Origin: CAHJWO01 sp964245885
Lineage (GTDB): Bacteria; Verrucomicrobiota; Verrucomicrobiia; Chthoniobacterales; SZAS-18
Reading direction: 5' to 3'
Length of the DNA stretch: 17,012 nt
NCBI GenBank assembly: GCA_964245885.1
Contig: CAXTOX010000085.1
Coordinates: 1-17,012, forward strand
Shown here one piece after another: positions 7,701 to 13,222 of the stretch. Position 1 is the first letter of the stretch; each line of letters starts with the position of its first letter. The position numbers were made by a program, and so were the translations under genes. Below the pieces are notes generated by a model. It had not been told where the DNA came from and ran no database searches. It saw nothing but the letters and a program-made list of their open reading frames with translations.

Positions 7701-7805
7701 CGCCGGGCGTACGATGATCTGGTCAAACGTTATCCGAACGCGCCGTGGGCCGCGCAGGCCAAAGAACGTCTGACGGCGTTGCCTGCGCCGAGTCCAGCGA
7801 GGTAA
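4707..7805 (+). CDS. Large secreted tetratricopeptide-repeat protein (interrupted by an assembly gap)
   Basis: The product has about 1032 residues (exact length unknown because of the N run). The chosen ATG at 4707 gives a clean signal peptide, MIPRCVLSCSLAVAVSLVPL, ending at STRA-Q. In-frame starts from 4629 would put 26 non-signal-like residues in front. Almost the whole mature protein is TPR or TPR-like helical hairpins: for example GNYKEAAASYDLLLKNFP, KYADAVKTLDVFL, DYAGAVAEDKTFQGQFPDS, KKYDDTAKVLTQFVDKYPDS and KWDDAMKRLNDVA. The FP(D/N)S-type turns recur about every 35-40 residues, as in YbgF/CpoB and BamD-type periplasmic proteins. It therefore probably acts as a scaffold in the periplasm or at the outer membrane. 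There is no catalytic domain, and the partner is unknown. It stands alone: the next gene starts 161 bases later. Confidence 0.88.
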   Translation: MIPRCVLSCSLAVAVSLVPLSTRAQGGSAVDLSNRGNAAFEAGNYKEAAASYDLLLKNFPSSEVASDARFRLACADFFLGQYAAAADLLRKLIPAQTTAPELVEQASGLLPQVLSQQAVSLKPGDPQRPVGFQAAIKEYDTYLQKFPKAAGADNALYGRAVAAYQTASYDAAATDXXXXASLAAFPNGDSVLDTEFLLSVTLATQANLLLGKEARTSADTAEATGRYAESEKLLGDIIRRRTDLSLANEAQFQLGETLMAQAASSPEAAKDALYKQALAAYRAVEPKEPMVAAQQARLQAYTEALLTERRKGAQSSPAQARRLVELQGRESGKLAALKARDDAAVTARVKSGAAFFGLREYDATRVLMNALTPEAKKPEDEKYVLYYTALSYAAQNNVGKAVSAYEAFQAKHPGDPIAENLPLVIAGLFPSDPGKAEKYIGDLGKYYPQSRLREMAMLRQAQVFSQQRKYADAVKTLDVFLQGSPKREYAAMAELARAGALKDSKDLDGALANYRKVRDGYQDRPQAEEAGFWVASVHLQKKDYAGAVAEDKTFQGQFPDSKLMPNALLVQAQAQGSSGAKDQALATLEDLGKRFPDTKEAETSYFQRANLYIADKKYDDTAKVLTQFVDKYPDSDQAFAAYDRIASVQLADQQTDAAAATYARFLEKKPDASEAPVALSKLAALWLSAAKTMGSFISLGTPEQEKWKAVVGRSIAASEQQLDKYPDAPATALGLENLLQCQQMLAAARVKKPEEVTRYFQALADKYQDKPAARSRILFRLASITALKDPARALADMRAAYDPAVVYSPADIDQYGGALLASDPAAAAAVYEKLAQDYPLPPGVTPAQAPLDVQEAQALALYGHAKVAEATDKAAAGKLYTELLATYPRSSKAPEAELGIAESLIAERKWDDAMKRLNDVARAPAAPPSAKARSLFLNGVVQEAKGEVGALDSYLKVAAFYTTAPDAPEGLWKGGQLLEKQAATLADPNTRTTQTVRARRAYDDLVKRYPNAPWAAQAKERLTALPAPSPAR
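5232..5241. other. Assembly gap (10 Ns) inside the TPR gene
   Basis: Ten Ns interrupt the sequence after codons for YDAAATD. The reading frame happens to stay open on both sides, and the residues resume with ASLAAFP. Comparison with sister repeats in the same protein (for example YDDTAKVLTQFVDKYP, with the proline at position 16) suggests only about four bases are really missing here, because ten would make this hairpin two residues too long. The run of ten is therefore probably a placeholder, not a measured gap. Confidence 0.9.
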
Positions 7806-7849
7806 GGTTCAAAGCAGAAGGACGGAAAAGACCCAGAACTCAACTTTAG

Positions 7850-7925
7850 AGCGTTTTTCGTTTGCGTACGGAGTCCTCCCAGCTCCTGCCGGGGCTGAAA
7901 ACTCGACGAGCAACCGGAAAACGCT
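7850..7925. repeat. Inverted repeat around a stray copy of the GC hairpin
   Basis: AGCGTTTT at 7850-7857 and its exact complement AAAACGCT at 7918-7925 flank a 60-base interval. Inside, at 7882-7897, is GCTCCTGCCGGGGCTG, which matches the GC-hairpin half of the repeat upstream of rpmH with one base changed in one arm. This lies between the TPR gene and nth and may end transcription of the former, but the 8-bp outer match could be chance. Confidence 0.45.
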
Positions 7926-7928
7926 TTA

Positions 7929-7963
7929 GATCTTGGATCTTGGACCTTGAGCCTTCTGCCTTC
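7929..7963 (+). repeat. Five degenerate 7-bp tandem repeats just before nth
   Basis: Five consecutive heptamers read GATCTTG, GATCTTG, GACCTTG, AGCCTTC and TGCCTTC, drifting from the first two identical copies to a divergent last one. The array stops three bases before the nth ATG, so it occupies the leader where a ribosome-binding site would normally be. Tandem heptamers can change copy number by slippage. No function is known to me. Confidence 0.6.
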
Positions 7964-7966
7964 CCC

Positions 7967-8686
7967 ATGACCCGCCAGGAACGCGCCACCGCCCTCGTCC
8001 GCCGCCTGCCGCTGCTCTACCCGAACGCCCGGTGCGATCTCGTCTTCGGCAACGCGCTGGAACTCCTCGTCGCCACGATCCTCTCGGCGCAATGCACCGA
8101 CAAGCGGGTCAACCTCGTCACCGCCACGTTGTTCCAGCGTTGCCGCACGGCGGCCGACTACGCGGCGATCCCGTTGGAGGAATTGGAAAGCATCGTCCGC
8201 ACGACCGGCTTCTACCGGGCCAAGGCGCGCAACCTGCAAGCGATGGCCGCAGAGGTCGTCGCGCGCCACGGCGGCGAGGTGCCGCGCGCGATGGAACCGC
8301 TGCGTTCACTGGCCGGCGTCGGGCGCAAGACCGCCAATGTCGTGCTCGGCAACGCGTTCGGCATCGACGAGGGGATCGTCGTGGACACGCACGTCGGCCG
8401 GTTGTCTCACCGCCTGAAGCTCACGACGCACACCGACCCGGAGAAGGTCGAGCGGGACCTCGTGCGCGTCATCCCCCGTGAACGCTGGACGATCTGGAGC
8501 CACTGGCTCATCGCCCACGGACGGGCACGCTGCACGGCGCGCAACCCGGATTGCGAGGGCTGCGAAATCAAAGACCTTTGCCCGACGGCGTTCCGGCACG
8601 GTCTGGAGGGCAAAAAGAAGCGTTCGACACCGTCCGCAAACCCCGCCACACTTACAAAAAAGCCTCCCGCTCCCCGGCTGCCTTGA
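7967..8686 (+). CDS. nth: Endonuclease III (DNA glycosylase/AP lyase)
   Basis: Nth removes oxidised pyrimidines from DNA and cuts at the abasic site in base excision repair. The 239-residue protein has the full active-site set: a helix-hairpin-helix LAGVGRKTANVVLG at residues 115-128 with catalytic K121, and catalytic D140 in VDTHVGR. The iron-sulfur loop has Cys 189, 196, 199 and 205 in the standard C-x6-C-x2-C-x5-C spacing. After that loop comes a basic Lys/Pro-rich tail of about 30 residues (KKKRS, then KKPPAP), which is longer than in E. coli Nth (211 residues). The ATG at 7967 fits the family N-terminus. It follows cttcccc, with no Shine-Dalgarno sequence. fabI follows 42 bases downstream. 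Confidence 0.96.
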   Translation: MTRQERATALVRRLPLLYPNARCDLVFGNALELLVATILSAQCTDKRVNLVTATLFQRCRTAADYAAIPLEELESIVRTTGFYRAKARNLQAMAAEVVARHGGEVPRAMEPLRSLAGVGRKTANVVLGNAFGIDEGIVVDTHVGRLSHRLKLTTHTDPEKVERDLVRVIPRERWTIWSHWLIAHGRARCTARNPDCEGCEIKDLCPTAFRHGLEGKKKRSTPSANPATLTKKPPAPRLP

Positions 8687-8728
8687 ACCGGGCCGGACGA
8701 CGGTATTTCTTCCTCCATCTCTCTGCCT

Positions 8729-9505
8729 ATGACCACTGGAACCCTCGCCGGCAAGACCGGCCTCGTCTTCGGCGTCGCCAACAAACGCTCCATCGCCTGG
8801 GGCATTGCCCAGGCCTGGGCTGCCGCCGGAGCCAAACTGATCTTCAGCTACCAGGGCGCGCGCATCAAAGACAACGTCGAGGAACTCACCGGCGAACTCG
8901 GCCAGGAGGTTCCCTTCTACCCGTGCGACGTGAGCAGCGACCAGGAAATCATGGAATTTTTCAAGAGCGTGCGGACCCACACCGACCGCGTAGACTTCGT
9001 GCTGCACTCGGTGGCGTTTGCGCCGAAGGAGGCGTTGGAAGGCGAGTTCTTGACGACCTCGCGTGAAGCGTTCCGCACCGCGCACGACATCAGCGCGTAT
9101 TCGCTGGTCGCGCTCGCCCGGGAGGCCGAACCGCTGATGACCAACGGCGGCAGCATCGTCGCCATGACCTACTACGGTGCCGAAAAAGTCATTCCGCGCT
9201 ACAACGTCATGGGGGTCGCGAAGGCGAGTCTGGAAGCCTCGACGCGTTACCTCGCGTACGACCTCGGCAAGAAACAAATCCGGGTCAACTGCATCAGCGC
9301 CGGACCCATGAACACGCTTGCCGCGCGCGGCATCAGCGGGTTCGGTGAGATGTTGAAGCACTACCAGGCACGCGCCCCCCTCGGCCGCTCGTGCACAATG
9401 GAGGAACTCGGTGCCATGGGCGTGTTCCTCGCCAGCGACGGCGCGGCGTCCATCACCGGACAGACGTTGTACGTGGACGGCGGGTATCAGATCATCGGCA
9501 TGTGA
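8729..9505 (+). CDS. fabI: Enoyl-[acyl-carrier-protein] reductase (NADH), FabI type
   Basis: FabI carries out the last reduction in each round of type II fatty acid synthesis, reducing enoyl-ACP to acyl-ACP. The 258-residue protein is a short-chain dehydrogenase fold of normal FabI length. It has the cofactor site GLVFGVANKRSIAWGIA near the N-terminus and HSVAFAPK in the middle. The catalytic Tyr158-x6-Lys165 spacing in YNVMGVAK separates FabI from FabL and from FabG-like SDRs. The C-terminus SDGAASITGQTLYVDGGYQI is also typical. FabI is the known target of triclosan-class inhibitors. A C/T-rich stretch at 8706-8728 precedes the ATG, with no Shine-Dalgarno sequence. Only 9 bases separate it from hicB, so readthrough into the toxin-antitoxin pair is likely. 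Confidence 0.96.
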   Translation: MTTGTLAGKTGLVFGVANKRSIAWGIAQAWAAAGAKLIFSYQGARIKDNVEELTGELGQEVPFYPCDVSSDQEIMEFFKSVRTHTDRVDFVLHSVAFAPKEALEGEFLTTSREAFRTAHDISAYSLVALAREAEPLMTNGGSIVAMTYYGAEKVIPRYNVMGVAKASLEASTRYLAYDLGKKQIRVNCISAGPMNTLAARGISGFGEMLKHYQARAPLGRSCTMEELGAMGVFLASDGAASITGQTLYVDGGYQIIGM

Positions 9506-9514
9506 GAACGACCT

Positions 9515-9727
9515 ATGAGCACTTCCTTTACCGCAATCTATAAAAAGGACGGGGATTGGTGGGTCGGCTGGGTGGAGGAAATTCCTGGAGTCAACGCGCA
9601 GGAGGCAACCAAGGAAGAGCTTTTCGAGTCTTTGAAGGTCGCCTTGCAGGAAGCTCTCGAATTCAATCGTGAACAGGCCAGGGAAGCCGCCCGCGAGCCT
9701 TACGAGGAAACTCCTTTGATGGCATGA
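9515..9727 (+). CDS. hicB: HicB-family antitoxin
   Basis: HicB proteins bind and neutralise the HicA mRNA-cutting toxin. The 70-residue product shows the family's partly degraded RNase-H-like fold: FTAIYKKDGDWWVGWVEEIP, then GVNAQEATKEELFESLKVAL, and an acidic C-terminal helix (EFNREQAREAAREPYEE). The protein ends without the helix-turn-helix or ribbon-helix-helix domain many HicB proteins carry, so self-repression by direct DNA binding is unlikely. A weak GAGAA lies 6 bases before the ATG. Its stop overlaps the hicA ATG (ATGA), so the antitoxin is made first and the toxin is coupled to it. This order is the reverse of the E. coli hicAB pair but is common elsewhere. Confidence 0.88.
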   Translation: MSTSFTAIYKKDGDWWVGWVEEIPGVNAQEATKEELFESLKVALQEALEFNREQAREAAREPYEETPLMA

Positions 9728-9909
9728 AGCGCCGGGAACTTGTCCGGCATCTCGGAACGCACGGATGCGCGTTGATCCGTGAGGGGGCAAGACATTCCTG
9801 GTGGGGAAACACGGCGATGAACACCCGCTCCGCCGTCCCGCGGCACACGGAAGTTCCGGAAATCCTCGTTGCCAAAATCTGCAAGGATCTACAAATCCCA
9901 AGACCGTGA
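9724..9909 (+). CDS. hicA: HicA-family toxin (mRNA interferase)
   Basis: HicA is a small double-stranded-RNA-binding-fold ribonuclease that blocks translation by cutting mRNA. This 61-residue protein keeps the pattern: MKRRELVRHLGTHGCALIRE, then GARHSWW with the catalytic histidine H24, then SAVPRHTEVPEILVAKICKDL, which matches the usual (V)PxHxEl..g....I....gi ending. It appears intact, so the pair is probably functional. The start overlaps the hicB stop, and the stop codon overlaps the GTG start of the next gene (GTGA), which is unusual for a toxin. No separate promoter is visible. Confidence 0.88.
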   Translation: MKRRELVRHLGTHGCALIREGARHSWWGNTAMNTRSAVPRHTEVPEILVAKICKDLQIPRP

Positions 9910-10820
9910 TCGCAGGGAAAACGAAAACCTATTTTTGGGTCTATCTGTGGTTGTTCATCTGGGTGAGCGTCGGCGGATCGTTCTACCCGGCGCAAGCCGG
10001 CGACTCGCTGCCACCTGCCAGCATGCCGGACGCGGGGCGCTATTCCCTGTTCAACCCGGTGCCGGAAGACAAGCTGCGTGACCTCAACCCCGACCGGCCG
10101 AGCCAGTTCACGGGACCAGTCACGGTGGACGCAGGGCATTTCCAACTGGAAATGGACGTGGTCAACTACACCTACGACCGGCACAACCCGGACCACTCGC
10201 CCGTGGACGTGGACCAGTGGAACGCCGTGCCGTTCGACCTGCGCGTCGGCCTGACCGACCGCACCGAAATCGACTTCCTGTACGACGGTTATCTCAATGT
10301 CCGCACGCGCGACCACGTGTTGCGCACGGACACCACGCAGTCCGGCTTCGGCGACCTGACGCTGCTGTTCAAGTACAACCTTTTCGGCAACGACGGCGGG
10401 ACGTTCAGCTTCGGCATCCTGCCTTATTTAAAGCTTCCCACCAACACCGCTCACCTCGGCAACAAGCGGGTGGAGGGCGGCGTGCTGCTGCCGCTTTCCA
10501 TCAACCTGCCCGCCAACTTCCAGGCGGGTATCCAGGCCGATTTCGACGCGGTGCGCAACGACGCCGACACACGCTACGAGGCGGCGTTCACCGACATTTT
10601 CTACCTGGGTTACACGTTCTTGGACAAGAAGTTCACCGTTTACGGCGAATGGTACAGCCGGGTGAACCAGGGGCCGGACAGCGTCGTGGAGGGCGAAGTG
10701 GACGCCGGCCTGCTTTATTACATCGGCAAGAACGTGGAGGTGGATTTCGGCTGCAACTTCGGCGTGACGCGCGCGGCACCGGATTACGAACCGTTCACAG
10801 GCTTGACCGTGCGTTTCTGA
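9906..10820 (+). CDS. Outer-membrane beta-barrel protein, phenol-degradation MetA-like transporter family
   Basis: The 304-residue protein begins with a signal peptide: VIAGKTKTYF, a hydrophobic WVYLWLFIWVSVGG core, and cleavage after AQA. The remainder alternates short strands with Gly/Asn/Asp turns and ends in LTVRF, a terminal phenylalanine typical of outer-membrane barrels. Segments such as GLTDRTEIDFLYDGY, SGFGDLTLLFKYNLFG and SFGILPYLKLPT resemble the Phenol_MetA_deg family of barrel proteins. Its substrate is unknown, and the family name is historical. The GTG start overlaps the hicA stop. No alternative start upstream gives a signal peptide, and the nearest ATG downstream would remove it. 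It is the last gene of the nth-fabI-hicBA run. Confidence 0.8.
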   Translation: MIAGKTKTYFWVYLWLFIWVSVGGSFYPAQAGDSLPPASMPDAGRYSLFNPVPEDKLRDLNPDRPSQFTGPVTVDAGHFQLEMDVVNYTYDRHNPDHSPVDVDQWNAVPFDLRVGLTDRTEIDFLYDGYLNVRTRDHVLRTDTTQSGFGDLTLLFKYNLFGNDGGTFSFGILPYLKLPTNTAHLGNKRVEGGVLLPLSINLPANFQAGIQADFDAVRNDADTRYEAAFTDIFYLGYTFLDKKFTVYGEWYSRVNQGPDSVVEGEVDAGLLYYIGKNVEVDFGCNFGVTRAAPDYEPFTGLTVRF

Positions 10821-10847
10821 GGGCTTGGCCGTGAACAGGATGGCAAG

Positions 10848-10952
10848 AGGGTCCGCAGACTACGCAGACTTTCGCAGATTAGAAGAAGGCGGTGATGTCC
10901 TTCCCGAGCCCTTTTTCTAAATCTACGAAAATCTGCGTAGTCTGCGGACCCT
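10848..10952. repeat. 34-bp inverted repeat with CGCAGA-type motifs
   Basis: The left arm (10848-10881) begins AGGGTCCGCAGACTACGCAG, and the right arm (10919-10952) is its reverse complement. Thirty-one of 34 positions match, with three mismatches. Within each arm the short motif CGCAGA/CGCAGATT recurs. The arms bracket a 37-base spacer, so the RNA could fold into a long hairpin after the barrel gene. Similar tandem CGCAGATT sequences are widespread intergenic repeats in several high-GC phyla; this is recollection, not a search result. It may act as a terminator. Confidence 0.7.
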
Positions 10953-10985
10953 TTCCGGAGGTTGAAAAATCGCCTACGGTTCACC

Positions 10986-12380
10986 ATGCAACTCCTTTTC
11001 CCCCTCGCTTCCGAACTCCGCGCCGTCCTCAAAGCGGACGCCGCGACGGTCGCCGATGATCCGGAGACGCTCGCCAACCACTCGGGCGACAAGTGGTTCG
11101 CCAACCAGGCACCGGGGGCGGTGGTGTTCGCGCGCTCGACAGAAGATGTTTCGCGCCTGCTGCGCTTCTGCTCGGAGCGCGGCGTGCCCGTCACGGCGCG
11201 GGGGGCGGGCTACGGGTACGTCGGCGGCTGCGTGCCGGCTCCCGGCGGCGTCGCGCTCTCGCTCGCGCGCATGAACCGCGTTCTGGAAATCAATGACCGC
11301 GACTTCGTGGCCGTGGTGCAACCGGGCGTCATCACCGGGGACTTGCAGGCGGCGTCGCGCTCGCTCGGGCTGTTCTACCCGCCCGATCCCGCCAGCCTGA
11401 AAAACAGCACGCTCGGCGGCAACATCGCCACCAACGCCGGCGGGCCTCGCTGCTTGAAATACGGCGTCACCCGTTCGTACGTGCTCGGCCTGGAAGTCGT
11501 GCTCGCCAGCGGCGAGGTCGTGCGTTGCGGCGCGCGCACGCACAAGAACAAGACCGGGTTCGACCTCGTGGGACTGTTCGTCGGCAGCGAGGGATTGCTC
11601 GGCGTGGTGACCGAAGCGACGCTGCGGCTGCTGCCGCTGCCGCCGACGCGCGCAGCGTTGTCGTGCGGGTTTGCGGACATCCGCGCCGCGGCGGCTGCCG
11701 TGCAGGCGGTGTTCGCGGCGGGCTGGCTGCCGGCCGCACTGGAAATCGCCGACCGGTTCACCCTCGAAGCCGCCCGCGGCCTCGTCGGCGCGGGGAACGT
11801 GCCGCCGGGCGATGCGCACCTCCTCGTCGAACTCGACGGCCGCGAGACCTCCCTGCGCGGCGAAATCGAGGAACTCCGCGCCCTGCTGCTCGCCGCCGGA
11901 GCTATCGCGCCCGAAACCGCTGTCGGCGACGACTGTGAACGGCTGTGGGAACTGCGGCGCAAGTTCAGCGAGTCCCTCAAGTCCACCGGCCTGACAAAAC
12001 TCAACGAGGACATCGTCGTGCCGCGCGGACGCCTGGTGGACCTCATCGACTTCGCCGACGGCCTGCAAGCAAGGCACGGAGTCCCGGTGGCCTGTTTCGG
12101 CCACGCGGGCGACGGTAACATCCACGTCAACCTGATGGCCGCCGACTACCACACGGACGAGGTCGTCCGCGAGCGGGTGGGCTTGGCGCTGGACGAGCTT
12201 TTCGGCCAGGTGCTCGCTTGGGGTGGGGCGATCACGGGCGAGCACGGGGTTGGCCTCGCCAAGCAGCGTTGGTGGTCGCAGGCGCTGTCTGTCGAGAACC
12301 GCGCGCTCCACCGCCGGCTAAAAGATGCGCTTGATCCCCGGAACATCCTCAACCCAGGCAAATTCCTGGATGGCGGGTAG
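10986..12380 (+). CDS. FAD-linked oxidase, GlcD/D-lactate dehydrogenase type
   Basis: A 464-residue flavoprotein of the GlcD family, which oxidises 2-hydroxyacids such as glycolate or D-lactate. The FAD-binding half shows PVTARGAGYGYVGGCVP, then DPASLKNSTLGGNIATNAGG, then GFDLVGLFVGSEGLLGVVTE. The C-terminal oxidase half ends with CFGHAGDGNIHVNLMA and ITGEHGVGLAKQRWW, then a DPRNILNPGK tail. These residues are all family hallmarks, so the enzyme appears intact. There is no neighbouring GlcE or GlcF, so it may act alone like a D-lactate dehydrogenase; the substrate is not determined. The ATG at 10986 is used. A GGAGGT at 10957-10962 lies 23 bases upstream, too far to serve it, and runs straight into an in-frame TTG at 10962. 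Confidence 0.88.
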   Translation: MQLLFPLASELRAVLKADAATVADDPETLANHSGDKWFANQAPGAVVFARSTEDVSRLLRFCSERGVPVTARGAGYGYVGGCVPAPGGVALSLARMNRVLEINDRDFVAVVQPGVITGDLQAASRSLGLFYPPDPASLKNSTLGGNIATNAGGPRCLKYGVTRSYVLGLEVVLASGEVVRCGARTHKNKTGFDLVGLFVGSEGLLGVVTEATLRLLPLPPTRAALSCGFADIRAAAAAVQAVFAAGWLPAALEIADRFTLEAARGLVGAGNVPPGDAHLLVELDGRETSLRGEIEELRALLLAAGAIAPETAVGDDCERLWELRRKFSESLKSTGLTKLNEDIVVPRGRLVDLIDFADGLQARHGVPVACFGHAGDGNIHVNLMAADYHTDEVVRERVGLALDELFGQVLAWGGAITGEHGVGLAKQRWWSQALSVENRALHRRLKDALDPRNILNPGKFLDGG

Positions 12381-12390
12381 AACCCGACCA

Positions 12391-12408
12391 GCCACAACCT
12401 TGTGTGGC
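12391..12408 (+). terminator. Small hairpin after the FAD-linked oxidase gene
   Basis: GCCACA (12391-12396) and TGTGGC (12403-12408) form a 6-bp stem around a 6-base loop, starting 11 bases after the oxidase stop. It has no U tract, so intrinsic termination would be weak. The call rests on position and stem alone. Confidence 0.35.
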
Positions 12409-12535
12409 AGCCCACTTTGGACCGCTCGCTGTCGCGTACTGGCGCGCGAGTTCGGACGGCGAACCTCGTCTCGTACACAATCCCATCAATTCCTACCGCC
12501 GAGCATTGCGGTGACTGTGGCCGGATGTCCATCTG

Positions 12536-12556
12536 ATCAACCAAGCTTGGCTTGAT
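12536..12556. promoter_or_regulatory. Palindromic site upstream of the pseudopilin genes, possible operator
   Basis: CCAAGCTTGG at 12541-12550 is a perfect 10-bp palindrome. It is extended by ATCAA and TTGAT on the two sides with one unpaired C. It sits about 100 bases before the first pseudopilin gene, where an operator could be. No clear -35/-10 pair was found nearby, so its function is uncertain. The rest of the 12381-12654 gap shows no gene. Confidence 0.3.
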
Positions 12557-12654
12557 TCTCATCAGTGAGAAAAACGCTTCGCAAGTCCCCTCTTCCGAGA
12601 TGAGCACGTTTTCTGCTTGTCGATTTCAGTATGCATTTGCTCGGATTGCTCGGC

Positions 12655-13212
12655 ATGAATCGGTCTGCCCCCCAATATCCAAATGGACGAGGCGGCACCC
12701 ACGCCCGTCGTGTTAGCCGCGGCTTCACCGTTTTGGAGGCAGTAATCGCTCTCACCATCTTGGCGCTCTTCGGCCTGGGTTCCACGGTCGCCTTGAATCT
12801 TTTCGACAACCGCGCTGCCCGCAACCGCAATGCCGAGGCGGCTCGCGCCGTGATGAATGACTACATCGATCATCTGCTCAACGACAACACCTCGGCTCCA
12901 GCCGCCACCCTCGACGGGACGGATCTTGACGGCGACGGTGTGCCTGACGGGGTGGTCTGCACCAGCATCAGCGGCCGCTTCATCCCTGATTCCACGAACG
13001 CCAACGGTGTGGTTCCTCTAATCGTGACGCGCACCGGCACACCCACGTCCGTGGTGTCCGGCACCCTTTATTGGCGTGTGCAGGCGGTAGGTACAACCTA
13101 CGGATTCACTTCCAATACGGACCTGATGCAGGTCAATTTCATGCTGGTCTACGTCTACCGGGGTCAGACCTTCTATTATAAGACTTTGACCTTCAAGGCT
13201 TCCACCACCTGA
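12655..13212 (+). CDS. Pseudopilin-like protein with prepilin cleavage site
   Basis: A 185-residue protein (from the ATG at 12655) with a type IV prepilin/type II pseudopilin N-terminus: a 23-residue basic leader ending VSRG, then F(+1)TVLE(+5) followed by AVIALTILALFGLGSTVALN. The glycine at -1 and Glu at +5 are exactly what prepilin peptidase and pilus assembly need. The next section continues the long N-terminal helix, and the C-terminal half is strand-rich. Residues 88-98 read TDLDGDGVPDG, a DxDxDG-type calcium-binding loop. An in-frame ATG at 12631 is the alternative start. It leads a cluster of four genes and is probably a minor pseudopilin (GspI-like or the B type of a Verrucomicrobial cassette). 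There is no evidence of which system it joins. Confidence 0.85.
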   Translation: MNRSAPQYPNGRGGTHARRVSRGFTVLEAVIALTILALFGLGSTVALNLFDNRAARNRNAEAARAVMNDYIDHLLNDNTSAPAATLDGTDLDGDGVPDGVVCTSISGRFIPDSTNANGVVPLIVTRTGTPTSVVSGTLYWRVQAVGTTYGFTSNTDLMQVNFMLVYVYRGQTFYYKTLTFKASTT

Positions 13213-13222
13213 TCCGTTCCCC

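Noticed and set aside
8306..9901. 531-codon open frame on the minus strand across nth and fabI
   Set aside because: It is antisense to the well-supported nth, fabI, hicB and hicA genes. Long antisense frames are expected in GC-rich DNA.
10957..10964. GGAGGT followed directly by TTG as the start of the oxidase gene
   Set aside because: The site touches the TTG with no spacer, and the ATG at 10986 fits the family N-terminus better. The added residues look random.
10974..12311. 445-codon minus-strand open frame across the oxidase gene
   Set aside because: It is antisense to a clear FAD-linked oxidase and carries no recognisable domain.
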